Shown here: in pieces, positions 12,426 to 24,519 of the stretch
Position numbering within the stretch: the stretch's first letter is position 1
Layout of the letters: every line of letters starts with the position of its first letter
Assembly (NCBI GenBank): GCA_905331475.1
Contig: CAJNYU010001873.1
Coordinates: 1-64,000 of the forward strand
Reading direction: 5' to 3'
DNA from: Rotaria socialis
Taxonomy: Eukaryota > Rotifera > Eurotatoria > Philodinida > Philodinidae
Length of the DNA stretch: 64,000 nucleotides
Program-made: the position numbers and the translations under genes
Notes under the pieces: generated by a model
What the model was told of the DNA's origin: nothing
Database searches by the model: none
The model's input: the letters and a program-made list of their open reading frames with translations, nothing else

Positions 12426-13620
12426 CAGAGGTGTGCGGGGCAGAGAAATTTCGTGCCCCGCGAATTTCCCACACCCGTCCCGCCGATCCGAGCGCAGTTA
12501 AATTGCGTAAGCTCCCCCGCCCCGCTCGCCCCCGTACAAACACACACCCGCCTCGCCCGCCCCGTGCACCCAGAGGGCCACATCGCCCCGCCCGCCCGTC
12601 GATTTGCTGACGGGGCCCGTCCCGTCCGTATAACCCGAAGAAAATTTATATTTAACAAATTTTTTATTTTAAATTATTTATTGTATATAATTAATTAGAT
12701 TTTTTAACAAAAAATCTGAGACAAAAGTGTAGGATGGGGTGGTGTCCAATTCCTCCATGTCTCTAATGGCACCCACAGCCTGTTTTATGTAGTATTTCTA
12801 TATATTATTTGTGTAATTAAATATTTTTATCAGATAAATTGTTCTTTTGTCATTTCCTACAACTTTGATGTAAACAAACTACTGTTATTATAGCGCGAAG
12901 ATATTCTAAGGTTACCTGATCTCTTGTAGGATTGAAAAAGGTGGTAGTTAGGCGAATTTATAGCTAAAATAATGTGGTAAAACAGAAATATGAGAGAATT
13001 GATCTAGTAGCATTTGAAAATCATATTTTGCTGCAGTAAACATATTCATATGTCGTCACTGTGTGATGGCGCCCTCTATTTTTCACTTGTCAGTTTTTCA
13101 GGAAAATCTAAAAACATAGTTCAATACAGTATCTTTTTCTCTTACTACTGATATCAATGCTATATCTAGACCGTTCAAAAACTTGCAGAACAATGACGTA
13201 ACACTTGCTATTGTTTAACTTTTTTCTCACTGCTTTGTCGGCTCCGGGTCTTTACCTAAACGAAAAGGAAAAAAAGAAATGCGTAAAAGGCAAGCTTGTA
13301 GATCATAAGATGAAAATAAAGAGTCAATCAATATGTATTTCGTACTACACACCTAGACTAACGACCACTCAATAATTTTTTACGACCCTTCATGGTGCCC
13401 CATGAAAAATCTTGACCCGCCCGAACCCGTGTAAATCTATACTCGCCCCACCCGAAACCCGTGCCTTTTATTTTTATTTCACCCGCCCCACTCGCCTGCC
13501 AGTGAATCGCTACCCGTAACCCGTCAGCCCCGCAATTTTGTAAAAATTCGCGACCCGCCTCGCCGATCCTGCGGGTCTTACGGGGCCCGTGGGGTCCAAC
13601 CCGTGGATCGCACACCTCTG
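12426..13620. mobile_element. hAT-like non-autonomous element with CCCGCC-rich ends
   Basis: The termini are a perfect 12-base inverted repeat, CAGAGGTGTGCG (12426-12437) and CGCACACCTCTG (13609-13620). About 200 bp inside each end is packed with CCCGCC, CCCGTCC and GGGCC words, in sharp contrast to the AT-rich middle. CAGxGGTGTGC ends are typical of hAT elements and their MITEs. No 8-bp target duplication is visible (GTAGAATA versus ATTGGCAC). No transposase is encoded. It sits at the 5' break of the GST pseudogene and about 75 bp upstream of the ADP-ribosyltransferase start. Confidence 0.8.
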
Positions 13621-13694
13621 ATTGGCACTAGCTTGGAATAAACAAGCGCTTGCATACAATTTCATAGTTAGGCAAATTGATTAAAAGCAATAGT

Positions 13695-14912
13695 ATGCAT
13701 GTGAAGGAATCAAAAGAAATCAAGTCGGGAGCAGCTGACCTAAACGATATCCAGCTAACGCGGGGATTTTGTCGAACTGTTATAGTTGTAAGGCTGGACA
13801 CTGGCATTGATCAAAAGAAGACGGAGCATTCATATGTTGCGCCACTTCTGCCACATTTCATCGGCAACCTTTTAAGTTTCTCACAGATCAATGAATGCAT
13901 CGACTTTCTTACTGATATGAATCATCAAAAAGCCGTTCTTATAACCACAGTTTCGATAGGTGAGCAACTAATCCCTTTGATTAATGCTGTTCCACGACTA
14001 GCTAACATATATCTGATAAACGACTCCAAAACAATACATGATGACGGGAGCAAGACTTGAGAAAAGGTTCAATACGTTAATACAGACACAACGAATCTCT
14101 TTCAACTACTACAATCCGACATAAGACAGAATGACCGAAACGATATTTCACTAAGCATTTTCGCTACCGACGAAGATGGTACCTCCATCGATCTTGATCA
14201 CATTGATCCGACATTCATGTACGCTCAGTTATTCAAGGAAATTGTGCTTGAGATAAATGAGAACGAACAATCTATGGATCAATTTAAAAAGGAGTATCGA
14301 CCAGAAACATCCAGTTGGTGGTACACTAAAGAAAGTTTTATCTTCGAGAGTCTGAACTATTCTCTGAGATCCTTGGACACCAAAGTCATGATGACAATGG
14401 GTTTCTTCATTGGGAATCTTTATCGACAAATTGTAAAATTACATCAGCAACAGTATCATAACTGTAATGATGTACCGTTTCTAGTTTATTGCGGACAAGG
14501 CTTATCAATAGTTGATTTCGACAAACTTCGCCGAAACAAGGGAGGTTTGATAACATTCAACAACTTTCTGTCTACGAGTAAACAGCGAGACATTGCCTTT
14601 CTCTTCGCCGAATCTTCCTCAATAATGCATGGCATAATAGGCATCATTTTCGAGATTTGCATTAATCCTAATATGCAAGCGGCTGCATTTGCCAACATCG
14701 CAGAAATTAGCAATTTTGGAAATGGAGAAGAAATCCTTTTTTCTATGAACACTGCTTTTCGAGTTGGTTGCATCAATCAAGCAGAAAACCGCGAAAAAAT
14801 ATGGGAAGTAAGGCTTATTCTGACCGATGATAATGATCCACAACTGATCAATCTTACAAAGAAAATGCGAGAGGAAACTGGAGGTCCAAATGGATGGTTT
14901 AGAATGGCCTAA
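13695..14912 (+). pseudogene. ART-fold NAD:arginine ADP-ribosyltransferase-like, one in-frame stop
   Basis: A single intronless frame of about 405 codons from ATG 13695 to TAA 14910, interrupted only by TGA at 14058-14060; both halves are in the same frame. The N-terminal half resembles the regulatory region of the large rotifer family that fuses such a domain to an ART domain. The C-terminal half has the ART landmarks: YCGQGLS (the conserved first block), FNNFLSTSKQR (STS block) and NGEEILFS (Glu block). The first-block Arg of the R-S-E class is Cys here (TGC at 14490-14492, one transition from CGC), and the first Glu of the usual ExE is Gly. With the stop, this suggests a decaying or non-catalytic copy. 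A TA-flanked element begins 10 bp after the stop codon. Confidence 0.8.
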
Positions 14913-14922
14913 TTAATGACTA

Positions 14923-16965
14923 CTCTGAAAGAAAAAAAGGAGTTCTGTAGAACCATTTTATGGTTCCGTAGCTCATGTGGAACCATTTTAAGTTCTGTAT
15001 GACAATACGAAACTATCAACCGTTCTGTCCAACAGTACTGAACGTTTGAAGGCTTCGAGAACAGATTCAAAACCATAAAAAGTTCTGCGTTGAAGAATAC
15101 TGAATCGAAAGAGTTCTGTACAATGACACTGAACCCATTAAGATTCTGTGAAAAAATACCTAACCATAAAATGTTCTCTAATCAACAGTACGGAATCCGA
15201 CAGATTCTGTCCCATGATGCTGAACTTTGCAAGGTTCGGCAAAAGAATCCTGAACCATAAAAAGTTCAGTGTGCAATAAGACTGAACCTTGAAAGGTTCT
15301 GTCAAAAAATGATCCATTCTAAAAACAAATTCTCTACCCAAAAATACTGAAGTGTAAAATATTTTATCATTTCTGCTCAATTCTTTAGGTTTTCACAGTT
15401 CAAATGTGCTGCTATAAAACGCTTTGAGAGACAAAGTATGATGCAAGATATATTTATTATGAAGACTTTTATCAAAATGTAGGCAGAAAATATTTTTTCA
15501 AATGTAATTTAAGGTACATTCAGTAGAACTATTTTATTGCATACTTTCTTCTTTCTTTTACTCCATGATACGTTATTGTGCTCTAATGTTCGACTTTTTT
15601 CATCGCTCGAGAATGCTTTTTGCACTCAAGCTGTTGAGATTGGGTGAATTTGTTTTCTTCTCAAGTAATTTTACTTTTGGCTGTACATTTTCACCTGTTT
15701 GTCATTCCCGTGAAAAGATTGGAACAAATCACCATAGTTTCCTCAACTCCTAGCTAATATATGCTAAATCTGGTAAATAACTAAAAAGGCAAATAATGCT
15801 ATCATCCATATTTAGTAATCCAACTACTTTGAGATAAATTACGACTATCCTCACATTTCTACGACTCTAAGGGAGCTCCAATAATATTTTTAAGTATCGT
15901 GTGCGTCGGCTATATACGATTTATTATCATATTATCGTTGCCTATCGTGTTTGTTCTAAAACACTCGTTAACGTCAAAAAAAGAAACCATTCAATTAAAC
16001 ATTTAACACTATGAAATTATTCAGCCATATCATACGCAATTGATGTGCACACGTGTCGTTGAACTTCACATCTTACAAATAAGATAGAGGATTTAATGGA
16101 ACCCATATGAATCCAAGGATAAAGTTCTAAACATATACTTTCACGAATACACAAATAATCGTATAGTAATAAGGAAATCCATATAAGGTTATTAATATAA
16201 TGATATAAATAAAACTGCCAAGATATAAGAATGCAATCGTAAAGGCATGCTGAAAATAAAAGAATTGTAATGGTGTAGATATCAAGACATGAATAACGAG
16301 GTATAGCTATAAGATGCAGTATTAAGGCAAAAGAAATAAGGACGTAGCTATAAGACTACTCTCTAAAGCTAACTTGTTTCGTTAAATTTCAAGAAAAAAC
16401 GATTAAAAATAGCCATAATAATTTTTAAAGGTTGTAGTGATTGAGAACACCACAAACTTCTGGTTTCAGATGATNGGTTGGTGAGCTTTGAAACCTTTTT
16501 GGAGTTTCTGATATTGCTCTGTGAAAAAGTATTGTAACTATTTGTTTCAGTTCAGAAGACTTTGAAACACCAATATTCGGAAACTCTGAAAGGTTTTCAG
16601 ACAGTGACAAAATCGGAAAGGCATTAAAGTTTTCCCGGAAACACACCTTTTTAGAAAATATACAAATAAGGGTATAGTTTAAGGGTAAAGCTGTAAGCGT
16701 ATAGATATAAGGTATAGATAAGGCTACGTATATAAGAATATCGAAATACGGATACAGAGATAAGGGAAATCTCAACGGTAAACCATTTAAATCATGGAAC
16801 ACCTTATACGTAGGACAGAACCTTTTTTGAAGAAAAATCACATATGGTTTCGTTATTTCTTTACTGAACCTTTTTTCAGTCAGAACCTTTTTCGAGGGTT
16901 CTGCGTTTTACCCGATATCAGAACCCTTAAAATGGTTCTGTAAAACTCCTTTTTTTCTTTCAGAG
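14923..16965. mobile_element. TA-flanked 2-kb element with TTCTG/GAACC words
   Basis: The ends are long inverted repeats: CTCTGAAAGAAAAAAAGG at the left and its complement at the right (16948-16965). TA lies immediately outside each end (14921-14922 and 16966-16967), as for Tc1/mariner-like elements. Both ends are full of GTTCTGT, GGTTCTGTA and GAACCATTTTA words in both orientations. The middle is AT-rich with recurring ATAAGG/TATAGATATAAGG words. No transposase is present. The related sequence at 18643 has one TA followed by the same CCGGCT flank, which looks like the unoccupied site. Confidence 0.8.
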
Positions 16966-16967
16966 TA

Positions 16968-17695
16968 CCGGCTGGTTCTTACTTGTGAAACAGTTATTGA
17001 TCAGTTGTGAAATATTGAAGCAAGTTATATGTATGTTGTTTATCAGAATGACTACACCTTTTATAGAGCAATATCTGAATCTATATAATGCAGATTAAGA
17101 TTATCTCTGATAAAGAATTATACTGCTTTTTATAGTTCAGGTTGTAAAAATAACAGAAGAAAATCATATAATTTCAATGAATAATATTTTTTTCAACCTG
17201 AAAACAAAACGAACCCTTTTCCGTCATTTATGTATACTTCCTATGATGAGAGAATATATGCTTTCTCTTGAAAAGTATTGTTTCAATTTCCAGGTAGAAG
17301 TTGGAAAAAGATGGATGATAATGGTAGTCTTCCTCTTCTCGCATATTTATACGTTTGACTGAGCACTAGCAAAGCCATAAAGAGAGATTGAACAAATATT
17401 AAACTTGCCAGCGTTTATATGATACAGCGTCTGTCTACAGTGAGTGTTAGATATGCCCCAATGCTCTCCAGTCCCTCACTTTTTTCTCTTGATAATCAAC
17501 CATGACATTTTTACAATTTTCACTTGTTTTTTTAATTTTTGTTGCTGTTAAATATTAAAAATAAATCAGGAAATTTTGATTTTTTTTATACCAAACATAA
17601 ATGCAAACAACTTAATTTATTCTAGGACATTCTCGAGCTTGAAAAAGAAGGTGTTTTTCGGTCATGAAACTATTAGTGAATGAATTGTGACCATG
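16968..17695 (+). repeat. Direct duplication, copy 1
   Basis: The order of recognisable blocks (CCGGCT, TTGATCAGT, AAGCAAGTTAT, TGAATAATATTT, TACGTTTGACTGAG, GCCAGCG, ACATTCTCGAG) is shared with 18645-19585 in the same orientation. The divergence is considerable, so the event is old. No intact gene lies inside. Confidence 0.8.
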
Positions 17696-18007
17696 GTTGT
17701 AAATGAATAGAAAATCAATACGCCGACATTTAACTACACTCAGCTTCAGACTTGTATGCACACTTGGAACCACAGTTGAGTTTTAAGTAAAACGCGCATT
17801 AACGGGGGTTTGAGTATAAATATGCAATGAACCTCAGATTCATCCAACTGATCATCTTGGCAAAGAAAATTCAACGCTCGAGGATTCTCAAATAGATTCT
17901 GAAAGGTGTCATTGTCTTTTTTATGTTTAAAAAGAAGTTCATAAAAAAACAGCATATCAAGATTAATTAAATGAGTACCAACTAAATGTCTCGCTCAAAA
18001 AACTTCA

Positions 18008-18301
18008 CTAATAACGACGAATGTGTTCATTTAATTCAGCCTTAGCATCACTAAATGGAAGTGCCTTGCCAACAACACTTGGATACAAAGCTCGATCGTA
18101 ATAATGTATATAGTCGAAGGCCCATTTTGCTACTTCAAGTTTTCCATCGGAAAATTGGATTAAATCCAGTAATTGTGCAACTTGTGATGGTGATACAATA
18201 CCAGCTGCTGATATTGTTGTTTTTATTATATCAACTCGATCGTTCGAAAAACCAGTTTCATTCACTGAGTCAACCAAACTGTCGAACGCCATTGAATTCA
18301 T
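18008..18301 (-). CDS. DUF4476-domain protein
   Basis: A 97-residue frame, ATG at 18301, ending HIRRY. The pattern FDSLVDSVNETGFSNDRVDI ... AAGIVSPSQVAQLLDLIQFS ... GKLEVAKWAFDYIHYYDRAL ... PFSDAKAELNEHI matches the DUF4476 fold (short helical domain, in animals often in proline/serine-rich secreted or cytoplasmic proteins). Its function is unknown. A good splice acceptor (TTCCTATTAG on the minus strand, just upstream) suggests a 5' exon; the in-frame extension to 18457 would encode a hydrophobic stretch and may be intron. The gene lies between the two copies of the local duplication. Confidence 0.75.
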   Translation of the reverse strand: MNSMAFDSLVDSVNETGFSNDRVDIIKTTISAAGIVSPSQVAQLLDLIQFSDGKLEVAKWAFDYIHYYDRALYPSVVGKALPFSDAKAELNEHIRRY

Positions 18302-18644
18302 GATTGTGACGATTTCTAATAGGAAAAAGGCGTGTTTATATAAGAATAGATAATGATAGTTCATATCACAGCAGTTTGTTATATTTGGTCTTACTAACAA
18401 TTTAGAATTGCAGCACAAAAGAAAGGAAAATGCGATACGCAGCAATAATCTTAGCATTGGTCAACGTTCTCATCGGGTTTATTACACTCAGAGGTCATCC
18501 GAAGGCTCCCTCTCTCATGAATTTACCGCTGCTCAAGAATCTATGGATCTGAACTGCATAGACTTTCAAAGTTAGAGGTTGCTAATTTTACTGGGTATAA
18601 TAGCGAATCTTTTTCAGCTATTGGAGAGAAACACTGCTTACATA

Positions 18645-19585
18645 CCGGCTCTTCCTTGTGAAAAAAAGTGATTGATCAGTTATGAAATACTAAAGCAAGT
18701 TATATATATATATTGTTTATCGGGATACCTTGTCGATAAAATTTGAATTAAAAATTACTAAAGGGTATAGAATTATGCTATTGGCTCTTACAATTCAGGA
18801 AGTAACAACCAACAGATGAAAATCATAGAATTTTGATGAATAATATTTATTTTCATGCAACCAAAAAGGATTAAATTCGTAGGAACAGTTTTGTTATCAT
18901 TAAAATCAATAATTGACATTTCGAAAGGTTTTGTTTGAAGATGAATAATGTGACAAGAGAAACTTGGAAGAAACTTGAGATTTAAATAATAATAAAGTAT
19001 GTATATGATATTTACTGATACTATGTTCTTCGAGTTATCAAAAGACTTAAAAATAAAATCGGAAGTGAGATAAACATCAAGAATGAATGTAAATCAGCTC
19101 CAAGAAAAATCAAGACTCATTCCGTTCATGTTTCAGGAGCAATATTTTTTTGTCAATATCTATTTATCTTGGCATTAAACGTGATTCACATAAGAGATCC
19201 AAAGTGTCAAAATATTTGCGATTAAGTTGGTTTTTTCATCATGAAAAAAAAGCGAAGATGTTTTCGTCACTTATGCATACTGCCTATGATAAAATAATGG
19301 ATGCATTCGGACCAACACATTTATAACTCAACAGTGGATCAGAATGTTACAGCCTCCCTCTCGTCGCATACTCATACGTTTGACTGAGTACAAGCAAAGT
19401 TTTAAATAAATATTTGAGCAAAAATTAGATTTGCCAGCGCTGATATGATCAAGCGTCTGACTACACTAAAGATCGCATACATCCCAAATACAGACAGTCT
19501 AACCTATTCTGAAACATTCTCGAGATCGAAAAAGAAGATGTTGCTCGATCATGAAGCTACCGGTGAATGATTGTACTATTGCTGT
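18645..19585 (+). repeat. Direct duplication, copy 2
   Basis: Colinear with 16968-17695 but with extra sequence near 18880-19250. Its left boundary keeps a single TA (18643-18644) before CCGGCT, corresponding to the empty insertion site of the 14923-16965 element. Confidence 0.75.
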
Positions 19586-19894
19586 TAAATGCGTTGCTGT
19601 TTGAAAAAACAAACATTGCTCGTAATATAATGAAATGAATATTTAAATAAGTTGTACTGTATAATGTTTGGCAGATCAACTGGATCCACTAAAAATGCAT
19701 TGCGTGTGTATATATTACCATATAATGAATCACTATAGGAGCATAAAATAGACGAAAAGAAGGCAACTATATATAGTCAAAATCTTATTGTTTTTTCCCC
19801 GTCATTCTTATCATTATATGGCGTCATTTGTTTTTATTGCGTGTACAGTATTGACAACCAAAGAAATTCATGTCTTTTTCCCCAGTGGATTCTG

Positions 19895-20225
19895 AATAGG
19901 GGTGGGCATTTATCTTTATTTTCATTTATACTAAAGGATAAAGATAAATGGATCCTTTATCTTTAGGAAATAAAGGTAAATCAATCATTTATATTTAGAA
20001 AATAAGGATAAATAATTTAAAAAAAACTGATCATTTATTTTCTAAAGATAACGGATTCATTTATCCATGAAAAATAAAGTGCTCTGAAAAACACTTCGTT
20101 AGGTTTTAGGGTCACATTTTATCTTCATATCCCTTTATTATAAAGGATAAAGGTAAAGAAATCCTTTATCTTTGGAAAATAAAGATAAGTCAATCATTTA
20201 TCTTTAGAAAATAAAAAAGCTGTTA
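19895..20225. repeat. AT-rich word-repeat element, right end missing
   Basis: It begins near TAGGGGTGGGCATTTATC, a terminus resembling hAT ends. It then consists almost wholly of GATAAA, AAAGGATAAAG and CTTTATCTTT words in both orientations. The matching right terminus was not found; the next word-repeat block starts at about 20240. Confidence 0.5.
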
Positions 20226-20244
20226 GCGCAATCCCTGTGGGATT

Positions 20245-20500
20245 AAAATGTGAAACACGATAAAGCTCGTTTTCTGGAATCCGTCTACCACGGTATGTGG
20301 AGCTTCTCTGTCACGGTCTGTATCTGTATTATGGTGTATGAAGTCTCTAGAGACAATCGCAGATCGTTGCACAGACTTCAGAAGCCATCACAGATCGTGA
20401 CAGAGACCTCAGAAACTATCACAGAGCGGGACAGAGTAATTAATTAATTAATCAGCTAACTAATTAATTAATTTCTCTGTCCCTGCCTGTGAGGGGGGGG
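20245..20500. repeat. Word-repeat block CACAGA/TCTGT
   Basis: CTGTCACGGTCTGT, CACAGATCGTGACAGAG and CACAGAGCGGGACAGAG recur in opposite orientations. They flank an ATTAATTAATTA palindrome (20436-20472) and end in a G run. Overall the block can fold back on itself. No coding potential. Confidence 0.45.
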
Positions 20501-20624
20501 GTCCAAATTTCTACCCTATATACTTCAACACTCCTTTCAGATCGTGTTTCACAAAAGGAATATCACTTCTCATTCATGAAAATAAAAAACGAATAGATAC
20601 TGTCCATTCTATAAAACTGTGGCC

Positions 20625-20935
20625 ATGTTACGCAATATGCTTGCCTTCTATGGTTTGGCTCAATGTGCCGTAGTGACAACTGCTCAATCGGAGAAGAAAA
20701 TTACCTGGAATGATATTCAAACGAATCTTGGTGGTATTATCCATTGACTGAGTAGAATGAAATTCTAAGTACGTAAGACTTGCTCATGGATGAAACATAG
20801 ATTATATGATTTCAATGCTTGTTTAGGATACAACAACGGAAAGTGAGAACACGATTAAACGTGATCTCGAAGAGCTTCATGGTATAATGGGAATAGCTTT
20901 TCATGAAATGGAAGACAACTAAAAAGAGAAGATTA
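20625..20935 (+). pseudogene. Possible fragment of an AFG3/FtsH-like protease gene
   Basis: A short frame from ATG 20625 (ending SEKKITWNDI) resembles the ITWxDF segment of the intermembrane domain of mitochondrial AFG3-like proteases. A second piece at 20828-20935 (ENTIKRDLEELHGIMGIA) resembles the FERNLExxQxxxGI segment that follows in that family. They lie in the expected order with about 90 bp between. Everything else of the AAA and peptidase domains is absent. The similarity is short and judged by eye, so the call is weak. Confidence 0.25.
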
Positions 20936-21667
20936 TTTGACTCTGCGTACGTGTGTTTTCGTTATACATGTAGCGTAAAAATCATTGATTCATTCCATCC
21001 CCAAATCAACATATTCTTTTGAGTTTGTCGACATGCTTCTCACGCCTCATCAATACCCAAGGCTTATACTACTCTGATTAAACGTGCTTGCCGATTACGT
21101 GTCGAATATCTAACCATTGGTGAAGAGATTATCATTCTATTGTACACAATGACAAGAGACTTTTGCTGGAAATTGAACAATGCCGTACAATTGAATCTAG
21201 TGAAGAAAATCAAATCGTGATATCTCTCTTTGAAAATTTTCCATACAATCTTGACCAAACTAGCAACTCAGAATTTACATATTTGACTAGGTATTGTAGC
21301 CGATTCCAGTAGTAATTTTGCAAGAAGTATTCATATAATATAGTCAATTGCTACCGAGCTTTCATTGTGAATCAAACCTAAGGAGGATCTGGTTGTCGAC
21401 AATGATCTTCAGTAAACCCACACTCACTCTTAGTATTTTACTCTCACTGGTTTTACGCTGAAAGAATGTTTTTTTGATGGAAATCAGATTTTAAATTAAA
21501 GGGATGATGAAAAGAACGAATAATGTGCAATGATGATGATGATGATATGCATTTTTCTGTAACTGCGTAACAGATGGTTTCAATCTCATCATTCATAGAT
21601 AGATAGCAAAATGAAAAATGTAAAAGAAAGAGAAGAAATATTTATAAGAATAGAAGCAAGTAAAACA

Positions 21668-23618
21668 ATGTGGTCGGTGAATATCGTATTGTTGATGACA
21701 CTTAGGTAAGTATCAAATAAAAAATGCCAGATAATAATAGGATATTTTTGTGCACTCGCTGGATAATATCCTCTAATGTTCATAGAATGACAGAATCTGG
21801 CTGCTGTTTTTAATCTTTCACAGATGTTTTATATTCTTTATGTTTTCATCTACTCATTGCTCCTTAGTTTGTTGGATCAAGTCAAAAGTCAGGCATGCCA
21901 AGGTGCCACTCAGTACGATCAATGTTCATCGAACATTGCATGTGGCTGCCTTCCTCTAATGAATATTGACAATAGTAGCATTTGTGTTTTACTTCATGTC
22001 AAATGTTCTGATTTAGTATCATGTGCAGAAAATAGCCGAGTATGCTATCGACCTGCTCATCAATGTGTGAGGCATCCACAATGCCATAGTACGCCAGTGT
22101 GCTATCCAGAGGCCATGGCTCTTCAAGTGTTATGTCCACCGATACCAGCAACGACGAGTAATAAATCAAAACAAAGAGCTTCTTGTGCTCATCTCTTCAT
22201 CTTCTAGCACCATCGTCAGTGGTACCCGACGATGGTATTTGTGAAAATGCTATATGGAACATAAATGGGGCCACTGTAGCTGGAGGAAATGGAGAAGGGT
22301 CATACACATTGGATGTCCAGCAGCAAGGTCTGAATATTTCATCTGATGTACAAACCTTTTATAGAAGACAAACAAAATACATAACATTGTGGCATAGAAG
22401 AAGGTAATCATCAACAAATTACCTTGCTCAATGATTACTTCATCACTGATGATGATCGACGTTTGAAAAGAAGACACATTAGCCAGTCACTGCTGGCCAA
22501 ATTCAAATTTCTTGCATAGCTTTGCTGTTCCGACCGTCCTTTCTATACGACTTCCTGGGATCTGCATTAAACCAACTCAGTCATCCAGAGGGATTATTTA
22601 TGGATGGTGATGCTGCTATTTATATTGCGGATACTTGGAATGACCGAGTGGTTAAATGGGAGTTGGCTTGTTCTCATATGTCGTCATTTAATTTGGGGCT
22701 GATTTGAGAGCTACTGAAAAATATTTTACTCTAACAGCAAATGAACTACGTTTTTGAATGGTTCAAGTTGGGAGCATCCAGTGGTCGAGTGGTGGCTGGC
22801 GGTCACGAAGAAGGTAATCAGACTAACCAGCTAACGTATGTGACAAAAGTTATCGTTGACAAGAATGGAACCATGTTTATTTGTGATCGTGATATCATGC
22901 AAGTTAAACGATGGTTTAAAGATGCCAGTCATGGGGAAATACTTATTGCGAATATTTCATGTTGGGGACTGGCGATCGACAACAAAGAAACCTTGTATAT
23001 TTCTGACTTTGAGCAACATCTTGTAATTACATGGCCTGGGGGCCAGGTAGTAGCTGGTGGAAACGGAGAAGGACATGCGCTTAATCAACTATCAGAACCT
23101 AACCATATATTCGTCGATCAGGATCAGTCAGTTTTCGTGACCGATTTCCACAATAACCGTGTGACGAAATGGCCAACCGGTGCCAAAGTAGGCATTGTTG
23201 TAGCTGGCGGTAATGGACAAGGGGATGACCTGAATCAGTTGAACGGAATAAAGTATTCAAAAATAATGTGAATTGCTAGACTAGTATCGCATCAATTATT
23301 AAATTACGCGAAAGACATAGATGTTGAATTATTCATCCAGAATCAGCGATCGTTGACCGAATGGGCACTATCTATGTAAATGATCATTATAATCACCGCA
23401 TCATGCGTTGGTTAAAAGGCTCCACATCGGGCAGTATCATTATCGGAGGACAAGGCTCTGGAAATGGAACGACTCAATTATCATATCCAGATGATTTAAT
23501 ATTTGATCGACAAGGAAACATATATGTCTCCGATTATTTCAATCATCGAGTTCAAATGTTCACTGTTGACAAAAGTACTTGTGTCAAAGGTCAGTTTTCA
23601 ACTAGTACTATTAATTGA
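21668..23618 (+). CDS. Secreted NHL-repeat protein, multi-exon, partly degraded
   Basis: Exon 1 (21668-21705) encodes the start of a signal peptide (MWSVNIVLLMTL). Exon 2 (21868-22157) adds the rest and a Cys-rich block. A 50-bp intron (22158-22207) joins in phase to VVPDDGICENAIWNINGATV. NHL repeats follow, each with a VAGGNGEG-like turn, NQLxxPxGL and IYIADxxNxRVxKW: visible at about 22265, 22560-22650, 22800-23020, 23040-23180, 23200-23250 and 23361-23570. Such repeats form beta-propellers that bind ligands. Several joints do not close cleanly: stop after 22405, stop at 22705, and a break at 23250-23350. Either more introns are present or the gene is decaying. The 3' end is unclear. Confidence 0.7.
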
Positions 23619-23814
23619 ATGATCAACGCTCCTTTTTAATCTTCTTCATAGTATCGACATAACTCAAAGCTCACGGCTGCTAAACAATAGGAAATGACGA
23701 AAACATCAGTCACTTTGCTATCGATTCAATCTCATTCTTTTTATTTACAGGAAAGATAAATAAATTTCGCACAGTGGACAATATAATCGAATACACAATC
23801 TATACGATGAGGGT

Positions 23815-23925
23815 GCATAAGTATGGTATGTCGGCATTGGTGCATAGCTGAATCACTGTGAAATTGAGTGTGGGTTGGAGTGGTGTGAAAAACCAATACC
23901 ATACCGACAATAGCACCCTATGCTG
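23815..23925. repeat. Imperfect hairpin element, TATGGTAT/GTGTGGG words
   Basis: GGGTGCATAAGTATGGTATG at the left faces CCATACCGACAATAGCACCC at the right. GAGTGTGGGTTGGAGTGGTGTG lies near the centre. The layout resembles the other GT-rich hairpins in the window. Confidence 0.5.
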
Positions 23926-24154
23926 TTTTACTTAGGACATACCAAAAGTAATGATGCCGATACTGTAACAGTTTACAAAGGGGTAGAGGACATAGATGGA
24001 ACAGGTCTACCGGTAAAATGCCAGTCTACTTGTAAAATATCGATCTACCGACAATGGATCAGTTGTCAAAATCAAATACTGCTTGAAAAGTACTATATTT
24101 TTCCATCAAAAACAGCTCTGCATTAATGTTTATGATGAAAACAGGAACATGGAA

Positions 24155-24212
24155 AAGTAAGACCGGCATACCGGTCGGTCTAAAGTTCGGACCGGTACCG
24201 GTTCCATCTATG
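24155..24212. repeat. Short CCGGT palindromic cluster
   Basis: ACCGGCATACCGGTCGGTC and GGACCGGTACCGGTTCC recur in about 50 bases and can pair with each other. It looks like the stub of another word-repeat element. Confidence 0.5.
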
Positions 24213-24252
24213 GTCTCATTCATCGCTTTCTGAAGTCTACTAAATAACCAGG

Positions 24253-24519
24253 GTGATTTTGATGGTGCTACCGTTTTTTTTTCACAGTGCAGAAATGGCA
24301 ATCGAAATGCTTGATGTTTATCATCCGTCTTGGGATAAAATTTACACACTTCAAACAGGATCAGCATATTACAATAAAAACCAACTTGATAAGGCTCTAA
24401 CATACTACCAAATGAGCTCGGAACTAACAATGATAGTCGTTTCTGGTAATCTAAAGCAAATTGAATGGATAAGATGTGGCATTGATAGTATCATGAATCA
24501 CACTTCTGATGTAAATTAA
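24253..24519 (+). other. Short frame with one TPR-like helix pair
   Basis: The frame contains YYNKNQLDKALTYYQMSSEL, which fits the A/B helices of a tetratricopeptide repeat. An upstream segment (MAIEMLDVYHPSWDKIYTLQ) could be part of the preceding repeat. Only one repeat is convincing, and it ends in a stop soon after. It is probably a fragment of one of the TPR proteins common in rotifers. Confidence 0.3.

Noticed and set aside
12413-12698. Overlapping Pro/Arg/Gly-rich open frames on both strands
   Set aside because: They are created by the CCCGCC words of the hAT-like element end; same cause for the frames at 13358-13615, 34666-34980 and 56335-56599.
16425-16841. 138-codon minus-strand frame with one N
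   Set aside because: It lies inside the TA-flanked element and consists of its ATAAGG/GTTCTG words; no domain seen.
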